NCBI RefSeq assembly: GCF_014905175.1
Contig: NC_057791.1
Location: forward strand, 11,102,177-11,166,176
Origin: Aphidius gifuensis
Taxonomy: Eukaryota; Arthropoda; Insecta; Hymenoptera; Braconidae
DNA length: 64,000 bases
Direction of reading: 5' to 3'
The notes below the pieces were generated by a model. The model was not told the DNA's origin. It ran no database searches and saw nothing but the letters and a program-made list of their open reading frames with translations. The position numbers and the translations under genes are program-made. Shown here one piece after another: positions 33,101 to 44,199 of this stretch. The stretch's first letter is position 1. Every line of letters begins with the position of its first letter.

Positions 33101-35166
33101 AATTATTACTACTGGAAAAACAAAAAGCCGTTATTATTTTGATATAATTGAAGAAAATTTGTTTTTATGACAAATCTTTTTTCTTACGTATTTGTTATTG
33201 ATTTGCAGTACAAAGATTTAACGTTACAATCTTTTCCGACGTCAGTATCATATAATCTTTTTAATCCATCCATTGATGAATTACTGACCTCTTTGCCAGT
33301 TGCAAATAGTAATAATTCTTTTTTACTATTAGCACGTACCAATAAAAATAACCATTGATTTTTTTGATCATCACAATGTGTTATTTCATCATTAGTTTGA
33401 TCTTTTAATGGTAAAAACCCATTGATGAAATCTTCAAACATCTGTTTATTAAAACAATGTTTAACTCAATGTTTTAAATAATCTTCTAACGGTTGTCTTT
33501 ATATTGACCAAATTCAAGGATTTATACAAGAAACAGATGAAACGATATATTGCATTCGAATTTTTCATAGTACTTATCTTCGTTTATTAATTAAAGCAAA
33601 TAAAAAGTATATTAACCCAAACTATTTTTTTTATTGTTATATTGTGATAAGTTTTCACGTTTTTAAAAAGAAAATTATTATTTTTAGCTGAAAACACAAT
33701 TGAAGTAATCAAAAATCATATAAATTGATTTCTGAATCTGTAATTATTTTTGTGAATAGATTTTTTTGTTTGAACGTTCTACTAAAATATTTCATCAGTT
33801 TATTTTATTTTAAAAATCCCAACAACTTTATATGTCTGCTTCTTGTATTTTTGAATACGTTCAATATTATTAATTTGTTATTATTAATTTAATTTAATTT
33901 GTTTTCTAAAGTAATAAATGTTGTTAATAAAAATATACCTTTGCAGCGCGCATGACAAATGGCGGATACGATTTAAATATGTTATTTGCATTAACAACCG
34001 AGTCTTCACTTGGGCCCAATCTCCAAACTGTTTTGATAATTGTTTTATTATTTACAGTTATATTGGTATTTTGACGACCCAATTTGCATTCTGATGATTC
34101 ATCGAGTTTTCTTATGCCTAAATATTTTGAATCATCGTTTCAAATAATTTGAATAAAACAATGAGAAATTGAAATTTTTTTATAAAGTTCTAAATTTTGT
34201 TTTGTATAAATAAACTAAGGATTAAGCATATCAGATGAAGATGAAGGAGAAAGGAATTTTTTTTTAATGAACTTTATGAAACTAATCAATTAATTGTAAT
34301 TTTTTTATGATATAAAACAAATGAAGAACTTACAAACAAATTTCCAACGATTAGTTTGAGCACGTTCTGGAGGGCATTGCTTTGGTGGTTCAATTTTACA
34401 AACAGAATCACCTGTTGTTGCTTCAACACGTTTTAACCAGTTCTCGTAAATTGGATAACTTTTGTACAATACTCTTGCTAGTTTCGTAAATTTCTTTTTA
34501 ACAACTTTAACTTTTGCATTAAGCTAGAAGAAATTTTAAAAAATATGCAATTAACAATGGTCTACATTTGAAAGGACAAAAATTTTTTTGAATAAAAAAA
34601 TTTACTTAAAAACTTACTCGTTCTTGATAAATTTCTTGAGGGGATTTGTTTATTTTCCTTCGAGTATCATCTTTTTTTTTTGATAACGATGGAAGAGTTA
34701 TGAAATCAGGAGATTTTTCAGGCTCTTCCAAGACAGTAATATCGGGATTATCATCTCTTACACTTAGCTCCTGTTTATCATCAACCTGACTCGACGAAAA
34801 CTTATTGATATTTTCCACTTGAATAACATTGTTGTCATTTGACACATTCAAAAATTTATTTTCTCTTTTATTTTTATAATCCAATACAGTTATCGCATTA
34901 TTCCATGTTTCAACATTTCCGTTATTAATTTCTTCATTGCCCATACTTAACTCAGATACTTCACATGAAAATGAAATATTTTTTGGAATGTCTTTTATTT
35001 CTAAATAAAAACTGATTTGATAAATGTTGACAAATAATAAATACTAGGTTACGTTAGACATAAAGTTTTATTGTTTCTAGTCAACGTTAATTAGTTTGCA
35101 AACTTGTTATGAGTGTAAAGAACTGGAATTGTTATTAGCTGATAACTCACTCGTTTTACTACTCAT
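30155..35166 (-). CDS. TRMT2A-like protein lacking methyltransferase catalytic residues, with long disordered C-terminal tail
   Basis: Seven exons: 35151-35166, 34618-35000, 34334-34523, 33939-34117, 33188-33441, 32880-33111 and 30155-32812. All junctions are GT-AG and phase-consistent, giving 1303 aa. The tiny first exon (16 nt, then GTGAGT) is inferred because it joins in frame. Residues about 130-560 align along their whole length with animal TRMT2A, the RNA (uracil-5) methyltransferase of the TrmA family: the helical linker, the Rossmann core with SAM loop EIGCGLG near 404-410, VIGYDS near 423, and the terminal GNPF-IPIRALIVDTMP strand near 525-540. Key motifs are gone. The family's F-Q-x-N is F-S-S-S near 376, DPPRAG is replaced by NANTKVG near 475-481, and the catalytic SCNP loop is replaced by ITTMAK near 502. 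No N-terminal RRM is visible. Residues about 560-1303 are Ser/Arg/Asn-rich with SP, SR and NW repeats. Best read as a conserved pseudoenzyme, possibly RNA-binding; the open frame argues against decay. Confidence 0.85.
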
Positions 35167-35256
35167 AATTTCGATTACCAACGTTAATATGATTATAAAA
35201 TGTGAGGACAATCAATCCACAAACAATCCACAACTGTTCACAAGCAAGGTCTGTAG

Positions 35257-35927
35257 GGGTGCGTTCCGTAGAGGACCGCGGTCTACCAAAAATAGGCGTG
35301 GTTTATCATGGTGAATTTAATTTCGTTGTAGTGTCAGCACTGCTATGTATTAGAAAACGTAAACAAACATAAGCAAACGTAAACACCGAAAAATATGATT
35401 AACGAATTATAAAGAAAAAAATAATTTGGCATCAAAAAAAAAATTGTCAATTAAAATAGTCGGTGTATATTGTTGTTATCTCAATTATTTAGCCTGTAAA
35501 TTGTATTTCTTTTCAAAGTTAATGCTTCAAAACCTATCATAACTCAAATGTAAGGTTAGGACAGCACTTATATTTTTGTTATCTTTCAAGATCTTAAACT
35601 GGCTGATGTTGCTGTTCATTTTCAACAAAAACAACAATTACTACCGACATCAGTCAATAGATAATGTGTTTGAAGTGGAATTTTTCTTTTCATTTTGTTA
35701 ACTGTTATTAACAAATTTATTGTTTTAATAATTTTATTCAGTACAAAATTCAGTAAGCACCACATCCACAACATTAACAATACATACATAGAAAGGTGTA
35801 AAAAAAAGTATACATGAGACTGGTTATTTTTTAGGGATTCCTAGGGAGATTTTTAATTTTTATGGATCCACTCTGATTATGGCCAAAAAGGACCGCGGTC
35901 CCCCTACGGAACGCACCCTAGATTAAT
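35257..35927. mobile_element. GGGTGCGTTCCGTAG element with GGACCGCGGTC ends
   Basis: Ends GGGTGCGTTCCGTAGAGGAC and its inverse; 3-bp TSD TAG (35254-35256, 35928-35930). 671 bp. It starts about 90 bases upstream of the TRMT2A-like start codon, so it abuts that promoter. Confidence 0.85.
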
Positions 35928-35943
35928 AGACGGCTGGAATAAG

Positions 35944-36286
35944 GGGTGCGTTCCGTGGCTATCCAGTCCGTACGAACTTCAAAATGGCAACGAAAAAAAT
36001 GAAAATTCTAATAATGTTAAAAGTTACTATGATACATCACTATAGCCAAAGAGAAGGCCAGAGATTTATAATAACTTAAAATATTAAGTATTAGTATTTT
36101 TTTCAGGTTTAAGTTGACAAAGTTTCTATTTAATCATTTTAAATCTGTCGAATAAATTGGCTAACGTCAAATTTGATCAGATATTTTCAAATGAAAAAAA
36201 TCAGATCTACCACAACAAAGGATCAAAATATTTCCAAACTCCGCCATTTTGAAGTTCGTACGGACTGGATAGCCACGGAACGCTCC
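35944..36286. mobile_element. GGGTGCGTTCCGTGGC MITE, complete copy
   Basis: TIR GGGTGCGTTCCGTGGCTATC to the inverse, TSD AAG on both sides. Carries AAAATGGC near both ends. Nested in the left end of the THAP-bearing element. Confidence 0.9.
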
Positions 36287-36809
36287 CAAGGTCGTCGCAC
36301 AAGCATCAAACATGGCCGACTTTTAGGCGCGCATTATTTAAACCATCTTTATAGCTTACATCTGGTCTATTACAGAAACAGTATACAACAAGAAGTTAAC
36401 ACGTAATTTTTTTCAATTAATAATTAATTAAATATTCTGAAAAATTGACAAAGTTATCAGACAGTTTAATATAAATAGTTGTAAAAAAGTGAAACAAAAG
36501 AAGAAGAATAATATAATTTTTTCTTTTTCAATATAAAAATAAAATAATCGAATACAATTTTTTATCTGACAACAAAATATATTTTTCTGGCTTTAGTAGG
36601 CTTTTGCCTGTCGCATACTATAAATAAGTGAATAAAATAACTCAATTAAAAGGTTTTTTAAAAATGGACAATTTTCCGAATACATTAAGAAGCTTGTTAA
36701 ACTTGTTTTTAATTTTTTCTCGTTGTCTTTCTGACAGTATCCTTTTTTCTTATTCAACTCGTAATTCGCAGTCTAAACTAATATTTATTTTTTTTAAGCT
36801 TTCTACTTC

Positions 36810-38070
36810 CTAGTTTAAACTCGAAATTTCGTGGTGATAAAGACAATGTTGATTTTGAAGCATGAAATTAAATTTAATAACTCCTTCATTATATTTTTTT
36901 ATTATTTCTGCTTGTAATTCATCAGCAAGAATTGATACTAAATGATCCTTATCCAAGTTTACTAGTGGCAATTCAATCTGCTGCTCATCACTTGGTAAAC
37001 ATTTGGTATTATTAGACTTTGCTAACTTGAATAAACTCTTTTTGTTGTCAGTGGTATATTTATCTATGATTACATCAAGCAATGGTCTGGAAAAGGATTC
37101 ACCTAAGTTTGTTGTTGACAACTGCTTTAGTGATTCACATGAAGTCTAATTAACATCATGTTCTAAAAAAAAAATAACTATTAATATTTTTTTATCAAGA
37201 CAACTTTAATATAAGTTAAAATTCAATGTTTATTCTTACTCACGTCACTTGTATTTTGGTGAATTTTACTTAAGGAGGTTATGCAGCTATCACTCTTTTT
37301 TTTTTTAAATATAATGAGAATGTTCTGAAATTTTGTACACAGCACCCGTATTCACAGGGCATTACAATTTAGGGCTTTTTTCATCCACCGGTGGCGCTTG
37401 TGGAGCTTTTATATGTAAAATCTATATAAAAAAAATTTTATAAGCGCCATCAGTGGCAAAAAGAAGCCCTAAATTGTATAAAATTTGCCCTGAGAATACG
37501 GGTGCAGGGAGACCTTTTCATTCTGAATACAACGGTATAATTATTTTCTTATGTTGATCGGTTAAATTTTTTGTAATTAATTATTGAAAATAATATTTAA
37601 CATTGGCTCTTATGGAGATTTCAACCATTTTTTTCGGATAGAAAAAATGATGAAAAAGTCTTGAAAAAAATCACACATATACAAGAAACCGAGTTTTATT
37701 AATTGCGCGAAAAGTTTTCATATGTTGATCGGTCAATTATTGAGAAATTAATTATAAACTTTACAAAAATTAGATGTGGCAACGTATGGCATGTTCAAAC
37801 ACACACACATACTCGCAATCCCATATATTGTATACGGAGCGCAGGCGCTTTTCACTTTATTTTTCTACAGTGTAGCCGGATTTCAGTTTTGTCTGTGACG
37901 TCAGAAGCGCCCCGCAACACCCGCAATGAATTTGTGCATAACCTCCTTAAAAAATCTATCAAAACATCACCAAACAAAGTTGGTACTGCATTTGGTTTTA
38001 ATTTTTTTTGAGCCATCCTGACGATGTTGTTCATATTGAGATTCATTATGTTGGATCTTTATAAATATAT
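36810..38070 (-). pseudogene. Broken THAP-domain gene (P-transposase-type DNA-binding domain trace)
   Basis: The exon read downward from 38070 encodes YEQHRQDG and then LKPNAVPTLFGD, the conserved end of a THAP zinc-binding domain. The two halves are in different frames, separated by an A-run holding one base too many. The same exon is split by a 673-bp TTAA element (37274-37946); across it the frame would continue to a clean donor at 37243 (GAC|GTGAGT). The last exon, 36810-37145, joins in phase 0 and adds 111 residues of unknown type. The upstream Cys pair of the domain could not be placed with confidence (a possible exon lies near 38150-38260). The gene sits wholly inside a TIR element, so it is most likely a remnant of that element's transposase or a THAP protein it carried. 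Two independent breaks indicate it is dead. Confidence 0.6.
37274..37946. mobile_element. TTAA-flanked MITE inserted in the THAP exon, itself carrying a C(A/T)G-family MITE
   Basis: Ends GGAGGTTATGC and GCATAACCTCC flanked by TTAA (37270-37273 and 37947-37950). A second member lies at 2622-3128. A CACCCG-family MITE (37343-37504, TSD CAG on both sides) is nested within. TTAA duplications are made by piggyBac and Kolobok transposases. Confidence 0.85.
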
Positions 38071-38436
38071 CTGTAAATATCAATATTTTTTAACTAGTAA
38101 AATAATAATTTTGATCAGGAAAAAGAAAATCATGTGAAGAAATAATCTTACCTCACATAACGTTGAGCATGGTTTTATTTGGCTCACACCAGCACCAGTA
38201 GATCATTTTCGACGATGATCTAAATCTCTGGGGGAAGCAACCGATCGCACAACGTTGACGTACAATATTTATTCAATAAATAAATGATTAAATTTTGATG
38301 TTGAAATTTTTTTGACATGCCATACACTGTTTGTTTACATTGTGTGGTGAACATTAGGAGTGGGGAATAGCATCAAACATGGCTGACCGCGCATGCGCAC
38401 TGAGTCATGCGACGACCTTATCCCAGCCGTCTATTA

Positions 38437-38940
38437 CTAGGTGCGTTCTTTCGTCAATTTTTTGTTGACGCATCATGACCGCGCATTTGCGCAAAAGCTG
38501 AAAAAGCACGTAAGTTTTTAATTGTTTGTAAGTGTGAGTAACGCACACATGTATACTTTAAAAATTTTACTTGATTCTACGACTTTTGCGCAAATGCGCG
38601 AATTGACAACGCTACCTGAACCTTCAGTCCAATTCACAGGGCATTACAATTTAGGGCTTTTTTCCTCCACTGGCGGCGCTTGTGAAGCTTTTGTATGTAA
38701 AATCTATATAAAAAAAATTTTACAAGCGCCATCAGCGGCAAAAAATAGCCCTAAATTGTAAAATACCCTGTGGACTACAAGCTGGCTCTAATTTAGGGCT
38801 TTTTTCCTCCACTGACGGCGCTTGTGAAGCTTTTGTATATAAAATCTATATAAAAAAACTTTTACAAGCGCCATCAGCGGCAAAAAATAGCCCTAAATTG
38901 TAAAAAATTTGCCCTGTGAATTGGACTGCTGGTTCACAAG
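38437..38940. mobile_element. GGTGCGTTCTTTCGTC-type fragment with two CAGTCC MITE copies
   Basis: A partial element with GACCGCGCATTTGCGCAAA (also at 3900, 42110, 42800, 51500, 53040) is followed by two tandem CAGTCC-family units (38627-38775 and 38780-38935), each with GGCGCTTGTGAAGC and its inverse. Confidence 0.7.
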
Positions 38941-39004
38941 CTAATAAAATTTCACTCTAAGAGTAATAAGCTATAATTTTATTGATATGTAGTTGTTTGT
39001 TAAT

Positions 39005-39353
39005 AGGTGTGTTCGTTCACTTTTCACACCGAGCGTATGCACGGAGCGTATGCAAGGAAGCGCTAGCGTTTTGCGGTCATTTGAAGAAACTTTAGCAACT
39101 AAATTTTACTATTTATTTATTGCTATTCGTTTTTTCCAGTTCTTTCGCTCTCTTTCATTATTATTAATTGGTAATTTGTTCTTGCGTCTGAGAAAAAATT
39201 ATTAAATTAACAAAATAAACACAATGACTAAAAATAACGAATGTTTTAGTAAATTTTAGTTACTAAAGTTTCTTCAAATGACCGCAAAACTCTAGCGCTT
39301 CCTTGCATACGCTCCGTGCATACGCTCGGTGTGAATAGTGAACGAACACACCT
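39005..39353. mobile_element. AGGTGTGTTCGTTCAC MITE
   Basis: 349 bp, TIR AGGTGTGTTCGTTCAC then GAGCGTATGCACGGAGCG, TSD AAT at 39002-39004 and 39354-39356. Terminal motif resembles AGCTGTGTTCG of the 44200 family, also with 3-bp TSDs. A one-sided copy lies at 53119-53270. Confidence 0.87.
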
Positions 39354-39359
39354 AATGTC

Positions 39360-40190
39360 TATCAGTGATGGGTAAATGGTCGATTTTTGAGGTTTCTTAC
39401 ACTTACAGTAAGATACTGTAAGATACTGTAAGAAACTGTAAGATACCTGAGACGCCATTTTTGAACATTCTTACTGACTGTCGACTCGACAATTAGCTGT
39501 CATTGCTCGATATATGTTGGTACATGTATTTTATTTATTAAATAAATATATAAGATATCAAGGAAAAGCAGTGGCTAAGAAAAGATGTAGCTCGGAAATT
39601 AATGTTGCCAAACAATTATGTTTTAAGGAAGTAATGTTGCTTGAAACAGAATTTTTTTGGCAACTGTAATTCCTTAGCTACATCTTTTCTACTACTCTTG
39701 AATTTATTATTTTTAAAAAATAAATTTACATGTATTTTATTCATAAAATAAATAAAAATGTCCAAGGAAAAGCACAAGGAAAAGCAGTAGCTACAGCTTA
39801 TAAGGAAAAGATGCGTAGCTGAGGAATTACAGTTGCTTAAAAAATAATTCCTTATACCCACTCTAGCAACTGTAAATCCTTAGCTCCATCTTTTCCTTAG
39901 CTACTGCTTGTTCTTGGGATTTTTATTTATTTAATAAATAAATGACTTGTATTTATCGATAAAAAAAAAAAACTGTGGCATGAAGATTCCACTAAAAAAT
40001 CATAGGAGGCACTGGGAACGCAGTGTAAGATACCTCGATGTATGAAATTAATGATGTAAGATACAGTATCTTACATGGGTAAGATACCTCGATGTATGAA
40101 ATTATTATGTAAGATACAGTATCTTACATGGGTAAGATACCATGTAAGATAGCAAGGTATCTTACCTACCCAACACTGGCAATTACAACA
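39360..40190. repeat. TATCTTAC repeats and CCTTAGCTAC palindromes
   Basis: TACTGTAAGATAC runs at 39405-39450 and 40020-40170 bracket three CCTTAGCTAC hairpin units. The 40020-40170 part repeats TAAGATACCTCGATGTATG. Confidence 0.75.
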
Positions 40191-41140
40191 AGTAAATTCT
40201 CTTTTTATTTCAGTTTGATATAAACATTGAACAATTATCCATCTAATAATTGGAAGCTAAAATAAATAATGTCATGTGCCAGTACTGCCACTACAAGAAA
40301 CAGCTTTTTCCTATAAAATTTTGGCCGGTATTACAGGGCGAAATTGCAAAACGAAAAAAAATTTTTTATTAAAGGAATGCACCCATTGCTTCTCCTTGAT
40401 ATCTTATATATTTATTTAATAAATAAAATACATGTACCAACATATATCGAGCAATGACAGCTAATTGTCGAGTCGACAGTCAGTAAGAATGTTCAAAAAT
40501 GGCGTCTCAGGTATCCTACAGTTTCTTACAGTATCTTACAGTATCTTACTGTAAGTGTAAGAAACCTCAAAAATCGAGCATTTACCCATCACTGGTAATT
40601 GCTTGTTATTGTCACATAGGTTGTACAGGATATTATCGTAAATGTTCAAAGTCTGGAATATGGAATAGAGAATTTTATCACTTTTGTCGTTGTTTCTGTT
40701 TCTAGTTTTTAGTCGGTATTACAGGGCGAAATGGCAAAACGAAAAAAAAAATTTTTATTAAAGGAATGCACCCAGTGGATGCATTCCTTTAATAAAAAAT
40801 TTTTTTTCGTTTATTTCTATATGGCTTACAACCTATAGGAAAAAGCTGTTTCGTGTAGTGGCAGTACTGGCACATGACATTATTTTTTTTGGCTTCCAAT
40901 TATTAGATGGATAACTGTTCAATGTTTATATCAAACTGAAATAAATAAAAAATTGACTTGTTGTGATTGTTTGTTATTGTCACATAGGCCGTACCACACA
41001 TTATCGTAAACTGTAAAGCCTGGAATATTGCATAGAGAAATTTATCACTTTTGTCGTTGTTTCTTTTTCTAGTTTTTAGTCGGTATTACAGGGCGAAATT
41101 GCAAAACGGAAAAAAAATTTTTTATTAAAGGAATGCACCC
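40191..41140. mobile_element. GGTGCATTCCTTTAAT MITEs, nested and inverted
   Basis: One copy (40191-40384 and 40680-40770) is interrupted by a CCTTAGCTAC/TATCTTAC piece. An inverted near-full copy follows at 40776-41139. Confidence 0.75.
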
Positions 41141-41850
41141 AGTGGCTAAGAAAAGATATAGCTCAGAAATTAATGTTGCTTGAAACAGAATTTTTTTGGC
41201 AACCTTAATTCCTTAGCTACATCTTTTCCTTAGCTACTGCTTTTCCTTGAACATTTTTATTTATTTTATGAATAAAATACATGTAAATTTATTTTTTAAA
41301 AATACAAATGTCCAAGGAAAAGCAGTAGCTAAGGAAAAGATGTAGCTAAGGAATTAAGGTTGCCAAAGAATTATATTTTAAGCAACATTATTTCCTTGAA
41401 ACATAATTCTTTGGCAACCTCAATTCCTTAGCTACATCTTTTCCTCAGCTACTGCTTTTCCTTGGACATTTGTATTTTTAAAAAATAAATTTACATGTAT
41501 TTTATTCATAAAATAAATAAAAATGTCCAAGGAAAAGCAGTAGCTAATAGGAAAAGATGCATGGCTAAGGAATTACAGTTGCTCAAAAAATAATTCCTTA
41601 TACCCACTGCAGCAACTGTAATTCCTTAGCTCCATCTTTTCCTTAGCTACTGCTTGTTCTTGGGATTTTTATTTATTTAATAAATAAATGACATGTATTT
41701 ATCGAATAAAAAAAAAATTGTGGCATGAAGGTTCCACTAAAAAATCATAGGAGGCGCTGGGAACGCGGTGTAAGATACCTCGATGTATGAAACCAATGAT
41801 GTAAGATACAGTATCTTACATGGTATCTTACCTACCCAACACTGGATTTC
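41141..41850. repeat. CCTTAGCTAC palindrome units and TATCTTAC repeat
   Basis: At least three hairpins of the family expanded at 60600-62160, ending in the TAAGATACCTCGATGTATG repeat at 41770-41840. Confidence 0.8.
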
Positions 41851-42080
41851 ACATAGAAAAGCTTCACAAACGCCACCATTGGAAAAAAAACGCCCCAATG
41901 AGAACATCCTCAGCATTCCAATTCACAGGGCAAATTTTTTACAATTTAGGGCTTTTTTTACCGCTGATGGCGCTTGTAAAAATTTTTTTTATATAGATTT
42001 TACATACAAAAGCTTCACAAGCGCCGTGAGTGGTGGAAAAAAGCCCTAAATTGTAATGCCCTGTGAATTGGACTGCTGAA
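41851..42080. mobile_element. CAGTCC-type MITE inside a CACCCG-type MITE
   Basis: The outer element is split at CATCCTC[A/T]G by a member with GGGCAAATTTTTTAC, GGCGCTTG and GCCCTGTGAATTGGAC (41916-42076). The two family versions share the GCTTCACAAGCGCC core. Confidence 0.75.
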
Positions 42081-42280
42081 TGCGGGTGCTGATTTTATTA
42101 ACTCTTTGGCTGCGTTCTTTGGCAGCGTTCTCTCGTCAATTTTTTTTTAGCGCATCATGACCACGCATTTGCGCAAAGGTGAAAAAGCACGTGAGTTTTC
42201 AAATGTTTGTAAGTGTGTAGGTGCTTTCTTTTGTGTATTTATTTTTTTACACTTGCACATGCGCCTGTCATGCAAACTTG

Positions 42281-42626
42281 GGGAGCGTTCCGTGGCTATC
42301 CAGTCCGTACGAACTTCAAAATGGCGGAGTTTGGAAATATTTTGATCCTTTGTTGTGGTAGATCTGATTTTTTTCATTTGAAAATATCTGATCAAATTTG
42401 ACGTTAGCCAATTTATTCGACAGATTTGAAATAATTAAATAGAAACTCTGTCAACTTAAACCTGAAAAAAATAGTAATACTTAATATATTTTAAGTTATT
42501 ATAAATCTCTGGCCTTCTCTTTGGCTATAGTGATGTATCATAGTAACTTTTAACATTATTAGAATTTTCATTCTTTTCGTCGCCATTTTGAAGTTCGTAC
42601 GGACTGGATAGCCACGGAACGCACCC
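42281..42626. mobile_element. GGGTGCGTTCCGTGGC MITE, inverted copy
   Basis: 346 bp, TSD TTG at 42278-42280 and 42627-42629. Very close to 35944-36286 in inverse orientation. Confidence 0.9.
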
Positions 42627-42983
42627 TTGATGAAAGAACAGTGGCGTCAAACAAATAATTCTTGAAAAATAAAAATTGAAACATGGCTGATCCAGCCTTT
42701 CATGTCCTACGCGCACGCGTGTAAATAAACAGGAAAAAAAATTAATACACAAAAGAAAGCACCTTGTGTAACGCACACATATATACTTTAAAATTTTTAC
42801 TTGAATGCTCTACTTCTGCGCAACTGCGCGGTCAGAATGCGTGAAAAAAAACTGGCCAAAGGCAGTGCTGGCACATGACATTATTTTTTTTGGCTTCCAA
42901 TTATTAGATGGATAATTGTTCAATGTTTATATCAAACTGAAATAAATAGAAAATTGACTTGTTGTGATTGTTTGTTATTGTCA

Positions 42984-43480
42984 CCATATATTTAATACTA
43001 CTATATTGCGCATCGCCTATGCTTTCCCATAAGTGGAACGCTGGTTCCTCAAACGGTGCAGACAATCTCTCTGTCGCAGTCCTTGGAAGATTTAGGCAAT
43101 GACAAGAGTGGGGATTCGGCAGAACTCGACTTACATGCATGCGCAATGAATTTGTGTGCGTATTATTTCTGTTTTTAAATATATGATGCATATAATATTA
43201 CTATTAACATGTTTCTTTATTTTTAAAATATTCTTTTAAAATATTGATAAATAAACGTAATTAATAAAAATGAATTCGGTCAGACTATTGTTTATTTATA
43301 CACAGCTAATCTCACGTATGAGGAAACCTGTATATGTGTTGTGCTATTCCGAGTTCTGTCGAATCCCCACTCTTGTCATTGCTTAAATCTTCCAAGGACT
43401 GCAACAGAGAGATTGTCTGCACCGTTTGAGGAACCAGCAAAATCGAGCTCCATGCGCAATATAGTAGTATTAAATATATG
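42984..43480. mobile_element. CATATATTTAATACTAC hAT-like foldback, copy 1
   Basis: 497 bp; perfect ends CATATATTTAATACTACTAT and inverse; TSD ATTGTCAC at 42976-42983 and 43481-43488. Long TIRs reach through GGTTCCTCAAACGGTGC and AATCCCCACTCTTGTC. It splits a GGTGCATTCC-family MITE. Confidence 0.95.
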
Positions 43481-43648
43481 ATTGTCACATAGCTCGTACC
43501 ACACATTATCGTAAACTGTAAAGCCTGGAATATTGCATAGAGAAATTTATCACTTTTGTCGTTGTTTCTGTTTCTAGTTTTTAGTCGGTATTACAGTGCG
43601 AAATTGCAAAACGAAAAAAAATTTTTTATTAAAGGAATGCACCCATGG

Positions 43649-44144
43649 CATATATTTAATACTACTATATTGCGCATGGGGCTCGATTTTGCTGGTTCCT
43701 CAAACGGTGCAGACAATCTCTCTGTTGCAGTCCTTGGAAGATTTAAGCAATGACAAGAGTGGGGATTCGACAGAACTCGGAATAGCACAACACATATACA
43801 GGTTTCCTCATACGTGAGATTAGCTGTGTATAAATAAACAATAGTCTGACCGAATTCATTTTTATTAATTACGTTTATTTATCAATATTTTAAAAGAATA
43901 TTTTAAAAATAAAGAAACATGTTAATAGTAATATTATATGCATCATATATTTAAAAACAGAAATAATACGCACACAAATTCATTGCGCATGCATGTAAGT
44001 CGAGTTCTGCCGAATCCCCACTCTTGTCATTGCCTAAATCTTCCAAGGACTGCGACAGAGAGATTGTCTGCACCGTTTGAGGAACCAGCGTTCCACTTAT
44101 GGGAAAGCATAGGCGATGCGCAATATAGTAGTATTAAATATATG
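43649..44144. mobile_element. CATATATTTAATACTAC hAT-like foldback, copy 2 (inverted)
   Basis: 496 bp, inverted relative to copy 1 and almost identical; TSD ACCCATGG at 43641-43648 and 44145-44152. Only 168 bases separate the copies, so together they form a 500-bp-arm inverted repeat. Confidence 0.95.
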
Positions 44145-44199
44145 ACCCATGGTCCATGGACTGCTGTGAATCACTGTGAATTGGACTGCCGTACAAACT

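Larger units (their letters stand above)
35933..38436. mobile_element. 2.5-kb TIR element carrying the THAP remnant
   Basis: Ends are TAATAGACGGCTGG and its inverted copy CCAGCCGTCTATTA; similarity continues inward through ATAAGGTCGTCGCA and the text around CATCAAACATGG. Flanks CTAGAT (35927-35932) and CTAGGT (38437-38442) look like a 6-bp TSD with one mismatch. Without its insertions (35944-36286 and 37274-37946) it is about 1.5 kb, so a full transposase is not present. The superfamily is uncertain: THAP suggests a P-like element. Confidence 0.6.

Noticed and set aside
35096..35314. Plus-strand open frame over the TRMT2A-like start
   Set aside because: It runs into the MITE at 35257 and overlaps the inferred first exon on the other strand; no family resemblance.
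36173..42395. Identical MIRYFQMKK open frames at 36173 and 42395
   Set aside because: Both lie within copies of the GGGTGCGTTCCGTGGC MITE and read through its TIR.
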